Origin: Opitutaceae bacterium
GTDB taxonomy: Bacteria > Verrucomicrobiota > Verrucomicrobiia > Opitutales > Opitutaceae
Reading direction: 5' to 3'
DNA: 64,000 nt
NCBI GenBank assembly: GCA_028284235.1
Contig: JANQSC010000054.1
Coordinates: 248,001-312,000 of the forward strand
The notes under the pieces are model-generated. The model did no database searches, had not been told where the DNA came from, and was given only the letters and a program-made list of their open reading frames with translations. Below, piece after piece: positions 35,886-44,798 of this stretch. Both the position numbers and the translations under genes were made by a program. The number at the start of each line of letters is the position of its first letter. The stretch's first letter is position 1.

Positions 35886-35962
35886 GGTAGCGGGCGATCT
35901 CCGAGCGGCCACAACAGTTTGCCAAACGCATCCAACTGGCCGCTCGGAGATCGGCCGCTACC
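35886..35962. repeat. Long inverted repeat, family B copy 2
   Basis: Left arm 35886-35911 and right arm 35937-35962 pair over 26 bp with one mismatch, with a 25-nt loop. The arms are nearly identical to those at 22897-22963 while the loops differ. It lies between the convergent MscS and malate dehydrogenase genes, 4 and 11 bp from their stops. Confidence 0.9.
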
Positions 35963-35973
35963 TCTATTGAAAG

Positions 35974-36957
35974 CTACGGCAGCAAATCGCTGACCAGCGA
36001 CTTCTCTTCCAGCAGCTCGGCTTCGGTCGCCTTGATTTTCTCTGAACTGAAATCTCCAATAGCGAGGCCTTCCACTACGCTGGACGTCGATCCGTCGCTG
36101 CGCATGGGGAACGAGTAGATAAGGCCGGGCTCGATCCCGTACTCACCGTTTGAATGCACAGCGACGCTGAAGAAGTCGTCCTCCGCAGTGGGAGTTGTGA
36201 GGGATCGAACCGTGTCGATTGCGGCATTCGCGGCCGAAGCGGCGGATGAGAGCCCGCGGGCTTTGATGATGGCCGCGCCGCGCTGCTGGACCGTCGGGAT
36301 GAAGCTGTCCGCGAACCAAGCCCCGTCGGTGATGACGCTCGGGACGGGATCGCCGCCAATTGTCGCGTCGAAGTAATTCGGATACATCGTCGAGGAATGG
36401 TTGCCCCAGATGGCGAGTTTCTTGACCGAATCGACGTCGACCCCGGCCTTGAGGGCGAGCTGCGTCTTGGCCCGGTTCTCGTCGAGCCGCGTCATGGCGA
36501 ACCAGCGATCCTTGGGAACGTCGGGCGCGTTGTTCATGGCGATGAGGCAATTCGTGTTGCACGGATTGCCAACGACGAGCGTTCGAATGTCCGACGCGGC
36601 GTTGTCTTGGATCGCCTTGCCTTGAGCGGTGAAAATCTTGCCATTGATCCCCAAGAGGTCGCCCCGTTCCATTCCGGCCTTGCGCGGCACGCTGCCGACG
36701 AGGAGCGCCCAGCTGGCGCTGTCGAATCCTTCCGCGAGATCGCTCGTCGGGACGATTCCTTTGAGCAGCGGAAAGGCGCAATCCTGCAGCTCCATGACCA
36801 CGCCCTCGAGAGCTTTCATGCCGGGCTCGATCTCGATGAGTCGAAGAATGACCGGCTGGTCGGGTCCGAGCAATTGCCCGGAGGCGATGCGGAAAAGGAG
36901 GGAGTAACCGATTTGTCCGGCGGCGCCGGTGACTGCGACATGAACGGGTGATTTCAT
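35974..36957 (-). CDS. mdh: Malate dehydrogenase
   Basis: 327 residues from the ATG at 36957 (a GTG at 36969 is in frame but adds only MPFS). NAD motif [18 protein letters not shown]; substrate-binding segments [15 protein letters not shown] and [13 protein letters not shown]; catalytic histidine in [11 protein letters not shown]. The [10 protein letters not shown] block is typical of the group of MDHs that includes cytosolic-type and Thermus enzymes. Interconverts malate and oxaloacetate in the TCA cycle. Separated from the upstream DAHP synthase by the family C repeat. Confidence 0.95.
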   Translation of the reverse strand: MKSPVHVAVTGAAGQIGYSLLFRIASGQLLGPDQPVILRLIEIEPGMKALEGVVMELQDCAFPLLKGIVPTSDLAEGFDSASWALLVGSVPRKAGMERGDLLGINGKIFTAQGKAIQDNAASDIRTLVVGNPCNTNCLIAMNNAPDVPKDRWFAMTRLDENRAKTQLALKAGVDVDSVKKLAIWGNHSSTMYPNYFDATIGGDPVPSVITDGAWFADSFIPTVQQRGAAIIKARGLSSAASAANAAIDTVRSLTTPTAEDDFFSVAVHSNGEYGIEPGLIYSFPMRSDGSTSSVVEGLAIGDFSSEKIKATEAELLEEKSLVSDLLP

Positions 36958-37080
36958 AGAGAAGGGCACGCTAGGACTGTCGAAATTCGAATGCGATTAA
37001 AAACACGCGCCGAATCGCCGGAATTTCCCGATCTAATGCCCGGGTGAATCGACGGTAATGGCGTCTGTTCTCCGAAAAAA

Positions 37081-37147
37081 CGTGCCGGGACGGCCCGTTC
37101 CACCTTTAGCGTATTTCGGATAAGGTGGAACCCGCCGTCCCGGCGGG
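37081..37147. repeat. Long inverted repeat, family C copy 1
   Basis: Left arm 37081-37106 and right arm 37122-37147 pair with several mismatches; the shared core is GCCGGGACGGC and GTTCCACCTT. The right arm is the exact 26-base reverse complement of the left arm of the repeat at 62635. It is placed between the DAHP synthase stop and the mdh start, so it may act as a terminator for the former. Confidence 0.88.
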
Positions 37148-37192
37148 TTTAGAGACAAGGTAAGAGGAGTGTTGTTGCTCAGCGCGAGGCCG

Positions 37193-38257
37193 CTACCCAG
37201 CTCCAGCAAACCGCGCCGCGAGGCGGTCGTAGGCTTTGAGGATCGACGCTTCTGTCGTGGCCCAGTCGATACAGCCGTCGGTGATGGAGACGCCGTACTG
37301 GAGGGAGTCCAGTGGAGCGGGGAAGGGCTGGTTGCCGGCGTTGAGGTTGCTTTCCATCATCGCTCCGATGATCGCGTCGTTGCCGGCCTCGACTTGGTCG
37401 ATGATCGCTTCGAGCACCTCGGGCTGCTTCTCGGGCTGCTTGCTGCTGTTGCCGTGGCTGCAATCGATCATGATCGCCTCCTGGAGGCCGGCTTTCTGAA
37501 GATCGGCGGCGACCTGGGAAACGCTTTCGGCGTCGTAGTTCGGACCCGAGCTGCCGCCGCGGAGAACGACGTGGCAGGCTTGGTTGCCTTGGGTGGTGAC
37601 CGCCGAGGCTTGCCCGTCGTGGTTGATGCCGAGAAATGTCTGCACGCCGCTCGCCGCCTTGATGGCGTTGATCGCGACTTTGCTGGTTCCGTCCATCCCG
37701 TTCTTGAAACCAACGGGCATGGAAAGCCCCGACGCCATTTGGCGGTGGGTTTGCGATTCGGTGGTGCGGGCGCCGATCGCGGCCCAGGAAACGAGGTCGG
37801 CGATGTACTGCGGCGTAATTGGATCAAGCAACTCGGTCGCGGTCGGGATCCCGAGATCGATGATGTCGCGGAGGAAGTTGCGCGCCGTCCGCAGTCCCTT
37901 GTCGATCTGGGCGGAGCCGTCCAAGCCGGGATCCATGATGAGCCCCTTCCAGCCAAGCGAAGTCCGAGGCTTCTCGAAATAGACCCGCATGACGAGGCAG
38001 ATGCGGTCTTTGACGCGCTCGCTCAACGCGGCGAGTTTACGCCCGTACTCGAGCCCCGCGTCGATGTCGTGAATGGAGCAGGGGCCGACAACGAGCATCA
38101 GCCGCTTGTCGTCTCCGAATATAATCCGGTTCAACTCCAGGCGGGACTGGCTGATGAAATCGGACTGGGCCTCGGTAGCGGCGATCTCGCTGATCAGCGC
38201 GTGGGGAGCTGGGAGCGGGACGTTGCGAGCTACATTGATGTCGGAGGTTTTCTTCAC
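37193..38257 (-). CDS. 3-deoxy-7-phosphoheptulonate (DAHP) synthase, class I
   Basis: 354 residues, beginning with GTG at 38257. First committed step of the shikimate pathway: phosphoenolpyruvate plus erythrose 4-phosphate. Family blocks: LMLVVGPCSIHD, MRVYFEKPRTSLGWKGL, GARTTESQTHR, GFKNGMDGT, HVVLRGGSSGPNY, MIDCSHGNSSKQ and SITDGCIDW, matching AroF/AroG/AroH. Which inhibitor it responds to cannot be read. A 40-codon upstream frame ends in the start codon (GTGA) and a terminator-like hairpin precedes it, suggesting attenuation. Confidence 0.95.
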   Translation of the reverse strand: MKKTSDINVARNVPLPAPHALISEIAATEAQSDFISQSRLELNRIIFGDDKRLMLVVGPCSIHDIDAGLEYGRKLAALSERVKDRICLVMRVYFEKPRTSLGWKGLIMDPGLDGSAQIDKGLRTARNFLRDIIDLGIPTATELLDPITPQYIADLVSWAAIGARTTESQTHRQMASGLSMPVGFKNGMDGTSKVAINAIKAASGVQTFLGINHDGQASAVTTQGNQACHVVLRGGSSGPNYDAESVSQVAADLQKAGLQEAIMIDCSHGNSSKQPEKQPEVLEAIIDQVEAGNDAIIGAMMESNLNAGNQPFPAPLDSLQYGVSITDGCIDWATTEASILKAYDRLAARFAGAG

Positions 38258-38376
38258 GGCGGTGATAGTTGGAAGAGGCCGGAGCGAATTTCAATTGCGA
38301 ATTCCGCATTTGCGCAGATTCGAGCGAATCGAGGGTAAAAATAAGGCGGGCAGCCTACCCCTAAGCTGCCCGCCAT
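38254..38376 (-). CDS. Possible 40-codon leader ORF overlapping DAHP synthase start
   Basis: The minus-strand ATG at 38376 opens a 40-residue frame (MAGSLGVGCPPYFYPRFARI at the start) whose TGA (38256-38254) overlaps the GTG start of the DAHP synthase as GTGA. Its ATG lies at the base of the hairpin at 38345-38374, so initiation there would melt the hairpin. It holds six Phe/Tyr in 40 codons, but the YFY cluster is partly forced by the T-rich tract. No homology is claimed. Confidence 0.35.
   Translation of the reverse strand: MAGSLGVGCPPYFYPRFARICANAEFAIEIRSGLFQLSPP
38336..38374 (-). promoter_or_regulatory. Terminator-like hairpin in DAHP synthase leader (possible attenuator)
   Basis: Minus strand: perfect 10-bp stem GGCGGGCAGC/GCTGCCCGCC with a 10-nt loop, then TTATTTTTA. 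It lies about 80 nt upstream of the GTG start and no gene ends before it, so it would cut the DAHP synthase transcript itself. A smaller hairpin TCCCGC-CTA-GCGGGA followed by TTTT lies further upstream (38415-38401), and a TTGACA box is at 38465-38460. Confidence 0.55.
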
Positions 38377-38511
38377 CTCGTTTTCTTAGTTACCCCAAAA
38401 TCCCGCTAGGCGGGAAAGTGTTTGTTGTTGACCGAACTGAGTAGGGATCATCAGGTGTCTGTCAACAAATTTTTGAAAAATCTCTGTCCAAATTCCTTAA
38501 CCTATTGGTAA

Positions 38512-39420
38512 ATGGCGGTTTCCAAATTTCACTTTTATTCCCTCGAGGGGGCGGCAGTCATTGAAGGGTCAGATTCGGCCGAGTTTCTTCAGGGCCAATT
38601 CTCCCAGGATTTGAGGATTGCGCCCCGCTCTCGGGCGTATGGCCTTTGGCTGAATCCGAAAGGGAAGATCCTGGGGGACTCCTTTCTCTTGAAGGAGTCG
38701 GAAACCGCCTTCCGCGCATTGAGCTATTTCTCCGGCACGGAAGCGATCCGCTCGAATTTGGAAGACCGCATTATTATGGACGACGTTGAAACGCGTTCCG
38801 CGGGCGATTGGTCTGGAGTCTCGCTTTGGGGGGACGCGATCGATTGCGCATGCGAATGGGCAGGCGCCAAACGGCCTTCGGAGTCGGGTTTCGAAGTTGT
38901 CAACGATGTATACGTATTTTGGGGACGTAGAAGTATCGAACAGAATTTGGAGCTAGTCTCCCAAGATCGTTCCAAAATAGACGAGTTGAAACAGCATTTG
39001 CATGATTACGGTGTTCGGGAAATCGATACAGTAGAACTCTCGGGGTTGGCGATTCGAGAAGGTCGGTTCGAAATCGGAACGGATATCCTAAATTCGGACC
39101 TTCCTCAGGAAGTCCATTTGGGCGAAGACGCAGTCGCTTACGACAAGGGTTGCTACATCGGGCAAGAGGTGATGGCTCGATTGAAGTCGATGGGACGCCC
39201 GCGGAGGTCGCTCGAGTCAGTTTCGCTTTCGTCGAAACCCAATGGCGAGGGTCCATGGTCATTGAAAACCCAGGACGGCTCGAGAGCGGGCGAACTGCGT
39301 CGAGTAGTCGGATCGACGAACGAACTACTAGGTTCGGCGATGCTGAAACGTTCCGTTGCGGATCGCGTCTTCATCGTCGACGGGCAGGACGATCTCGTCG
39401 TTGAACGGGAGAGGCGTTGA
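38512..39420 (+). CDS. ygfZ: YgfZ/GcvT-like folate-binding protein
   Basis: 302 residues, cytoplasmic. It carries the YgfZ signature KGCYIGQE at residues 212-219 with the conserved cysteine, and the N-terminal GcvT-like segment SDSAEFLQGQFSQDL. YgfZ proteins bind tetrahydrofolate and help repair or mature some Fe-S enzymes. Divergent from the DAHP synthase leader; followed after 9 bp by a small gene, probably cotranscribed. Confidence 0.9.
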   Translation: MAVSKFHFYSLEGAAVIEGSDSAEFLQGQFSQDLRIAPRSRAYGLWLNPKGKILGDSFLLKESETAFRALSYFSGTEAIRSNLEDRIIMDDVETRSAGDWSGVSLWGDAIDCACEWAGAKRPSESGFEVVNDVYVFWGRRSIEQNLELVSQDRSKIDELKQHLHDYGVREIDTVELSGLAIREGRFEIGTDILNSDLPQEVHLGEDAVAYDKGCYIGQEVMARLKSMGRPRRSLESVSLSSKPNGEGPWSLKTQDGSRAGELRRVVGSTNELLGSAMLKRSVADRVFIVDGQDDLVVERERR

Positions 39421-39429
39421 CTTCAGGGA

Positions 39430-39666
39430 ATGAATACGGAAGAGGAGTTGCGCCAGATTGAGGCTTTGTTGGAGCGATTGGGCGCCGAGCCGCGTCAGGC
39501 CACGGTCATGGCGAAGCAACTGGTCAAACGCGCGGACCAGTGGGTGGAGGAGCGCGGACTGAGTCGCGTGGAGGCGATGAAGCAGCTTCTCGAGCTGGTC
39601 GTTTCGGGTCGTTCGGGTGAAACCCCGCCGGGGATCGGGGCTCAAAACGGAAGCGACAGCGATTAA
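39430..39666 (+). CDS. Small hypothetical protein, helical
   Basis: 78 residues: EEELRQIEALLERLGAEPRQ, then ATVMAKQLVKRADQWVEERG and LSRVEAMKQLLELV, with a disordered Gly/Ser/Asp tail. Predicted to be three helices; charged and cytoplasmic. It begins 9 bp after ygfZ, so translation with it is likely. Function not recognised. Confidence 0.7.
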   Translation: MNTEEELRQIEALLERLGAEPRQATVMAKQLVKRADQWVEERGLSRVEAMKQLLELVVSGRSGETPPGIGAQNGSDSD

Positions 39667-39789
39667 TTCCCACTTTCTTGAGCGAATACGAACAATTCGT
39701 TTGACGCTCGGAGGTAAGCTCATTCGATTCTTCCGGTTTCCTATCTGGAAACGATTATTAACCACATAAAATCACAATAGTATTCACTT

Positions 39790-40104
39790 ATGAATAAATC
39801 TGAACTTGTTGCAGAAATCCAATCGAACCTGGGCGGCGCTTCTAAAGCGGATGCGGAAAAAGCGTTGAACGCGGTTGTCGCGTCGATCAAGACCGCGGTC
39901 AAGAAGGCCGGTAAAACTGTCAAGGTGAGCGATAAAAACGCGAAGGACGCAGTTGCGATCCAGCTCGTTGGATTCGGTACGTTCTCCGTAACCCGCCGCA
40001 ACGCGCGCACGGGAATCAACCCGTTGACGAAGGCGCCTTTGAAGATCAAGGCGAGCAAGGCGGTGAAGTTCAAGGCAGGCGCGGGGCTCAAGGAGCAGCT
40101 CTAA
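39790..40104 (+). CDS. HU/IHF-family DNA-binding protein with central insertion
   Basis: 104 residues. The N-terminal helices MNKSELVAEIQSNLGGASKA and DAEKALNAVVASI are typical, as is LVGFGTFSVTRRNARTGINP, whose arm carries the proline that intercalates DNA. Between KKAGK and QLVGFGTF there is an insertion of about 13 residues (around VKVSDKNAKDAVAI) compared with the usual 90-residue HU. The C-terminus FKAGAGLKEQL is standard. Abundant nucleoid protein; monocistronic with its own terminator. Confidence 0.93.
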   Translation: MNKSELVAEIQSNLGGASKADAEKALNAVVASIKTAVKKAGKTVKVSDKNAKDAVAIQLVGFGTFSVTRRNARTGINPLTKAPLKIKASKAVKFKAGAGLKEQL

Positions 40105-40133
40105 TTCGCTTGTTTTACCAGTCGATTTTTACG

Positions 40134-40166
40134 TCCCGCAGCTTTACGGCTGCGGGATTTTCGTTT
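40134..40166 (+). terminator. Rho-independent terminator after HU gene
   Basis: Perfect 9-bp stem TCCCGCAGC/GCTGCGGGA, loop TTTACG (40134-40157), then TTTTCGTTTT. It ends just before the galactokinase gene. Confidence 0.88.
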
Positions 40167-40180
40167 TACCATCCCGCCCT

Positions 40181-41380
40181 ATGTCCTCCTTGGAAATTCT
40201 GAAAGAGCGTTTTCGCGAGCGTTTCGACGCGCGACCGGAAGTGATCGCCGTGGCTCCGGGCCGCGTGGAAGTGGTGGGCAACCATACGGACTACAATCTC
40301 GGCTCGGTGATCGGAGCCGCCATCGACCGGTATGTTTACGTGGGACTGCGCCGCGTCGACGAGCCGGTTTTTCGTTTTTCCAGCAGCGGGTTCCATGTGG
40401 TAACGGTCGACGACTCGTCGAGCCGACAGTCCGGTAAATCCTCTTGGGTGAACTATCCGCTTGGCGTATACAATAGTTTGATACGAAGAGGGTTGAAGCC
40501 GTCGGGCGGATTCGAAATGGCGGTCGAGTCCAACGTTCCTTCGGGAGCGGGGTTGAGCAGTAGCGCGGCGCTCGAACTGGCAGCGGCGAAAGCGTTTTGC
40601 GAGGCGTACGGGCTCGAGCTCGGCTTGGACGAGCTGGCCATAGCGAGCCGCGAGGCGGAGAACGAGTTCGTCGGCGTGCCGTGCGGAATACTGGATCAAG
40701 GCGTATCTGCTCTGGGCAAGTCGGGGCACCTGGTGCACATCGATTGCCGCGAGTTGAAATTTTCCGTGATTCCTCTCGGCGAGTCCTACAGTATTTGGAT
40801 ATTCAATACACACAAGAAACACTCGCTGGTGGAGTCGCTGTATTCCGAACGGAACAAGGAGTGTATGCGGGCGGTTGAGTCTTTCAAAAAAACGGGGTTG
40901 GAAATCGAGAGCTTGTCCGAACTCTCGTCGTCGGAGTTTGAGGATGCTCGATCGTCGCTCGATCCGGTGGTGGGCCGACGGGCGGAGCATGTTGTGCGCG
41001 AGATTGAGCGCGTCGAACGCGTGCGGGAACTTCTCGAGCGGGGCGAAGTGGTCGAGGCGGGACGCTTGCTTTTCGCTTCCCACGCGAGTTCGCGCGATCT
41101 TTTTGAGAACAGCGTTGAGGAGCTGGACTATCTGGTGGATATTCTGGAGTCGATGCCGGGCGTGCTCGGCGCTCGTTTGTCCGGCGGCGGGTTTGGCGGG
41201 GCGGCCATGGCCTTGACCGGCGAGTCGTTCACTATGGACTACGCCCAGTCGGTTGCGTCCGCCTATCGCGGTCGGTTCGGCCAGTCTCCGGAACTGCTGC
41301 AATGCCAGGTGGCGGACGGGGCCCGCATTGTCGAAGTGGCCGGGGTCAAAACGGAGCGGATTGAATCGCCTCTTGGATGA
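40181..41380 (+). CDS. galK: Galactokinase
   Basis: 399-residue GHMP kinase. Motifs: galactokinase signature GRVEVVGNHTDYN (28-39), ATP-binding VPSGAGLSSSAA (119-130), and motif 3 LSGGGFGGAAMAL near the C-terminus. It phosphorylates galactose at C1 for the Leloir pathway. No other Leloir gene is in the window. The last 35 bp overlap the 3' end of the convergent prepilin peptidase gene. Confidence 0.95.
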   Translation: MSSLEILKERFRERFDARPEVIAVAPGRVEVVGNHTDYNLGSVIGAAIDRYVYVGLRRVDEPVFRFSSSGFHVVTVDDSSSRQSGKSSWVNYPLGVYNSLIRRGLKPSGGFEMAVESNVPSGAGLSSSAALELAAAKAFCEAYGLELGLDELAIASREAENEFVGVPCGILDQGVSALGKSGHLVHIDCRELKFSVIPLGESYSIWIFNTHKKHSLVESLYSERNKECMRAVESFKKTGLEIESLSELSSSEFEDARSSLDPVVGRRAEHVVREIERVERVRELLERGEVVEAGRLLFASHASSRDLFENSVEELDYLVDILESMPGVLGARLSGGGFGGAAMALTGESFTMDYAQSVASAYRGRFGQSPELLQCQVADGARIVEVAGVKTERIESPLG

Positions 41381-42251
41381 GCGAGAAGTAGGCGTCTGCC
41401 AGGTCCTCGAACGCGAAGGCGTAGGCGAGGGCGCCCGCGGCGAGTAACGGCCCGAAGGGAATTTCACGGCCGATGAGGCCCTGCGATTCCTCGGTTTTGG
41501 GAGCCCGGAGCGCGGGGACGATCGCTTTGGCGACAAGCCAGAGCATAAGGCCGATTGTCCCGATCACCGCGCCGCCGAACAGGGCGAATACAGCGCCTTG
41601 CCATCCGAGGAATGCGCCGATTCCTCCCAAAAGTTTCACGTCGCCGAATCCCATGGCGTCTTTGCGGAGAACCGCTTCAGCGGCGAGCCCGATCCAGAGG
41701 ATCAAGCCGGAGCCGATCATGGCCCCGATGGCGGATGCCGCGAGACTCTTGACGACTGCCAACACGTGTTCCGGCTCGACGATTCCGTGCAGGCTCGGCG
41801 TCAATCCCGACAGGGCGATCCCTACGAATGCCGTCCCGATGGAGAATCGGTCCGGAATTTCCATATGGTCGAGATCGATGAAGGCGGCGCACACCAGAAG
41901 GCCCGCCAGGACCATGAGGCAGGCTGCTTTCGCGGGCGCGTGTTGGGTCCATGCGGCGAGGAAGAGGCCGCCGGTCAGCAGTTCGACGAACGGGTAGCGG
42001 AAGCTGTAGGACATTCCGCAACAACGGGCTTTGCCTCGGAGGATGAACCAGCTTAAGATGGGTATGTTGTCGAACCACTTGATTGGCTGGCCGCAGGCGC
42101 AGGTCGATCCGGGGGTGATAATCGACTTGTTCGCCGGTATCCGATAAATGCATACATTCAGAAAACTGCCGACGATTGCTCCAAACGCGAACGCGACGGA
42201 CGGGAGGAAGAGCGGAAAGGACCGATCGATGTACTGGATCTCGGAGAGCAT
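41346..42251 (-). CDS. pilD: Type IV prepilin peptidase (A24 family)
   Basis: 301 residues, inner-membrane protein with about eight helices. It has the N-terminal methyltransferase-type domain GAIVGSFLNVCIYRIP, a zinc-type cysteine pair set (CACGQPIKW and ARCCGMSYSFRYP), and the two catalytic aspartate motifs FIDLDHMEIPD and GFGDVKLLGGIGAFLG. It cleaves and N-methylates type IV pilin and pseudopilin leaders. The gene ends inside the end of galK on the opposite strand. The next gene upstream is aroE (12-bp gap), so they may be cotranscribed. Confidence 0.93.
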   Translation of the reverse strand: MLSEIQYIDRSFPLFLPSVAFAFGAIVGSFLNVCIYRIPANKSIITPGSTCACGQPIKWFDNIPILSWFILRGKARCCGMSYSFRYPFVELLTGGLFLAAWTQHAPAKAACLMVLAGLLVCAAFIDLDHMEIPDRFSIGTAFVGIALSGLTPSLHGIVEPEHVLAVVKSLAASAIGAMIGSGLILWIGLAAEAVLRKDAMGFGDVKLLGGIGAFLGWQGAVFALFGGAVIGTIGLMLWLVAKAIVPALRAPKTEESQGLIGREIPFGPLLAAGALAYAFAFEDLADAYFSLIQEAIQSAPF

Positions 42252-42263
42252 CGGGCGTCGTCG

Positions 42264-43193
42264 TCAGTGGCTGGGTTCGAGCGCGGCGCGAGCGGCTCGG
42301 GCCATGGTTTGGGCCGAAACGGGGTGGTCGGACCAGATCTCGAGCGCCCGCGCTCCTTGATGGACGAGCATGGAGAGCCCGTTGGCGGCGTGGCCTCCGT
42401 TCGCTTTGGCGAGCGTCATGAGTTCGGTGGCGGGCGGGTTGTAGATCATGTCGTAGAGAAGCGGCGCGGACGGGAGTTTCTCTTTAGGCAACGGCAGAGG
42501 ATCGTCGGAGTTGAGCCCGAGAGAGGTGGCGTTCACAATGAGACCGTTTCGCGGGAGGGAAAGCTCGGGGTCCTGCGGGGCGATCCCGGAGAGCGGGATA
42601 GATCGTTCTTGGGCGATGGGGCGAAGCGTCTGCAGCAGGTTTTCGAGCCGGTCGGGATTGCGGTTGATGATCTGGAGTGAACGGCAGTCGCTGCGTAGAG
42701 CTTGAACGGCGGCGGCGCGTCCGGCTCCACCGGCCCCGAGGATGACCACGTCGCTGTTCTCGAGCGAGCGATCCAGGTCCTCCCGGATTCCCTGGGAGAG
42801 GCCGTAGCCGTCGGTGTTGAATCCTTCGTAGCCGTCTGCCGCGCGACGCAGTGTATTCACCGCTCCGATTTCCTTTGCCGCAGGGTCGACTTGGCTCAAG
42901 GCGGGCAGAGCGATTTCCTTGTGGGGAACCGTCAGGTTGAGCCCGAAGAATCCTCTTTGGTGAAAGAGTGGCAAGGACTCCAGCAAGTCGTCAGGCTCAA
43001 CCTCGAAACGAAAGTAGCGCCAGTCGGCGAAGCGTGGATCCTGCTCTGCCATTTTCCCGATGGCCGCGTTGTGCATCGCGGGGCTGATAGAGTGCCGGAC
43101 TGGGAAGCCGAGCACGGCGAGGCTGACGCCGGGATAGCCCCAGTTCTCGAGATCTTCCAGGGTGTACGTGTGAGCAGGGCTGAAGGTCTCCAT
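42264..43193 (-). CDS. aroE: Shikimate dehydrogenase
   Basis: 309 residues. Substrate-binding VLGFPVRHSISPAMHNAA, catalytic lysine in LNLTVPHKEIALP, NADP-binding ILGAGGAGRAAAVQAL followed by NRNPDRL, and the C-terminal NGLSMLVHQGARALEIW. It reduces 3-dehydroshikimate with NADPH. It starts with ATG at 43193 and probably forms an operon with pilD. Length is slightly above the usual 270-290 residues because of an N-terminal extension. Confidence 0.94.
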   Translation of the reverse strand: METFSPAHTYTLEDLENWGYPGVSLAVLGFPVRHSISPAMHNAAIGKMAEQDPRFADWRYFRFEVEPDDLLESLPLFHQRGFFGLNLTVPHKEIALPALSQVDPAAKEIGAVNTLRRAADGYEGFNTDGYGLSQGIREDLDRSLENSDVVILGAGGAGRAAAVQALRSDCRSLQIINRNPDRLENLLQTLRPIAQERSIPLSGIAPQDPELSLPRNGLIVNATSLGLNSDDPLPLPKEKLPSAPLLYDMIYNPPATELMTLAKANGGHAANGLSMLVHQGARALEIWSDHPVSAQTMARAARAALEPSH

Positions 43194-43277
43194 GCAGTGA
43201 GGAGGGAATTTGAATGAACCTGGCTGGGCGAGACAATTCTCGACGCCCGCGTACGCGACGGAGAGACGCGGAGCGGT

Positions 43278-44300
43278 TTAGACGCGCTTTTCGTAGGCTT
43301 CGCGAAAGTCCTGGAGGAAGCTGCGGAAGAGCGACGACATCGACTCTTCTCCGGACTCCGCGAAATGGGGGACGAGGTTGCGGCAGACGCGGGAGAGGGT
43401 TTCGTAGGTCGAGGCCGGGGCGAGTTGGCCGACTTGCGGGTGCAGCGTGGCCGTCTGGATTCGCTCGAGCATGTGGCCTGCTGTCAGGATTTTGCCGCGT
43501 TCGAAGGGGTCAATGTAGAACGGGGCGGTCTCCTCGAAGCAACCCACCACGAAATGCCCGGGCGCGCTGATCGGCTCGAGCGGGATTCCGAGCCGTTCGC
43601 TGACGAGGAGGTAGAGTAAGGACAGGGTGATGGGCAGGCCCTTTTTCGTCTCCAGAACTCGATTGATGAAACTGTTGTCGGGGTCGTTGTAGTGTTCGGA
43701 GTTGCCGCGAAACCCCAACTCGTGAAAGAGAACGCGATTGACGACCCTGCACTGGTCGCGAGGCGTGGCCGGCTGGGCGATCAGCTCGGAGCACCGGTCC
43801 GCGATGGCGTCGAGCGCGGCGTAGATTTCGCCCACTTCGAGGTTCGGGTAGGCGACACGGCTGATCATGATCCATCCGGATTCCAGTTCGTAGTGGAACG
43901 ACTGGATGAAGGCGCGCAGCTCTTGCACTGGGTTCGCCGATTGAAGGTCGGCGAGGTACTGGTTGGCGTGCCAGCCAAGCAGTCGATTGGAGCCTTGGGC
44001 GGCTTCTCGCAGGATTTCCGATCCCCGCGAACCGATTCGGTCGAGAAATCTGAGGAGTTCGCGGCGAACAACGGGGCTGGGGTCGTCGAGGAGACTCAGG
44101 AGCGCGACTTTTTCATTGGCGGTCAGTTTGTAGTCTTCCACGAGCTCGACGATGAAGACGGATCGAATTTTCGCAATAGAGAAGAATCGGGGAGCGGCAG
44201 TTTTTTTCGATGTAGGTAATTTGTGGATTCCGCCTGGACGCGTATTCGACAAGGGGCTACTTTGCCCTCCCGCCGACTGGCTGCTAAGCAAGACACTCAT
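43278..44300 (-). CDS. SirB1/transglutaminase-like family protein with HEAT-like N-terminus
   Basis: 340 residues. Residues 55-130 look like helical repeats (EKVALLSLLDDPSPVVRREL, then REAAQGSNRLLGWHANQYLA); the C-terminal half is the SirB1-type domain: LFHELGFRGNSEHYNDPDNS, FINRVLETKKGLPITLSLLY, and APGHFVVGCFE. Such proteins are cytoplasmic and of unknown function, related to transglutaminase folds. The N-terminal 40 residues are low in complexity, so the true start may be downstream. Confidence 0.8.
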   Translation of the reverse strand: MSVLLSSQSAGGQSSPLSNTRPGGIHKLPTSKKTAAPRFFSIAKIRSVFIVELVEDYKLTANEKVALLSLLDDPSPVVRRELLRFLDRIGSRGSEILREAAQGSNRLLGWHANQYLADLQSANPVQELRAFIQSFHYELESGWIMISRVAYPNLEVGEIYAALDAIADRCSELIAQPATPRDQCRVVNRVLFHELGFRGNSEHYNDPDNSFINRVLETKKGLPITLSLLYLLVSERLGIPLEPISAPGHFVVGCFEETAPFYIDPFERGKILTAGHMLERIQTATLHPQVGQLAPASTYETLSRVCRNLVPHFAESGEESMSSLFRSFLQDFREAYEKRV

Positions 44301-44582
44301 ATCGAGGTTTTCGTCAAAAACTTCTAAATGCCCACCATTAGTATGCGGAGCCTATTCGGTCGTTAGAGGCATCACTTTAAGGGAGGTAAACCACCGATTT
44401 TCCACAGGAGTTCGAACTTTTTTTCAATCTGTATCTCACTGTTTATGTGTTACTTATGCCAATTTTAAATTCATTGTAACAGTGGTATGCACAAAGTTTG
44501 TTAAGGTTTTGGAGAGTGTACCGATGGAGGGCCTTATAGCGTATTTGGCGCTTTACACGAATGGAATCAAATCACTACGAGC

Positions 44583-44798
44583 ATGGAACCGCTCTATCCA
44601 CAGAACATATTGGAACGCACGTTTCCGCATCTCCGCGAGCAGCGCGAGAAGGCGGAAAAGGAGTTCCTGACCAACTCGATCTCGGAAAAATCCGACGACA
44701 TTCGAGCGGGTAGTCCTGTGATCGACGACGAGCTCTTGTATTTCGATGTTCCTTACAAGGGCGGGCCTGCGGGCAGAAACCTAAGCACTTTCGCCTGA
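44583..44798 (+). CDS. Small hypothetical protein
   Basis: 71 residues: MEPLYPQNILERTFPHLREQ, then charged helix REKAEKEFLTNSISEKSDD and a tail ending LLYFDVPYKGGPAGRNLSTF. It follows an AT-rich region (44301-44582) that could hold its promoter and overlaps the convergent receiver-protein gene by 18 bp at the 3' ends. No family recognised; it may be real on codon pattern and isolation but support is limited. Confidence 0.45.
   Translation: MEPLYPQNILERTFPHLREQREKAEKEFLTNSISEKSDDIRAGSPVIDDELLYFDVPYKGGPAGRNLSTFA

Noticed and set aside
37169..38338. 389-codon plus-strand frame over DAHP synthase
   Set aside because: Antisense shadow; DAHP synthase motifs are on the minus strand.
40166..41536. 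456-codon minus-strand frame over galactokinase
   Set aside because: Covers galK, which has all kinase motifs; the reverse product is low-complexity and Arg-rich.
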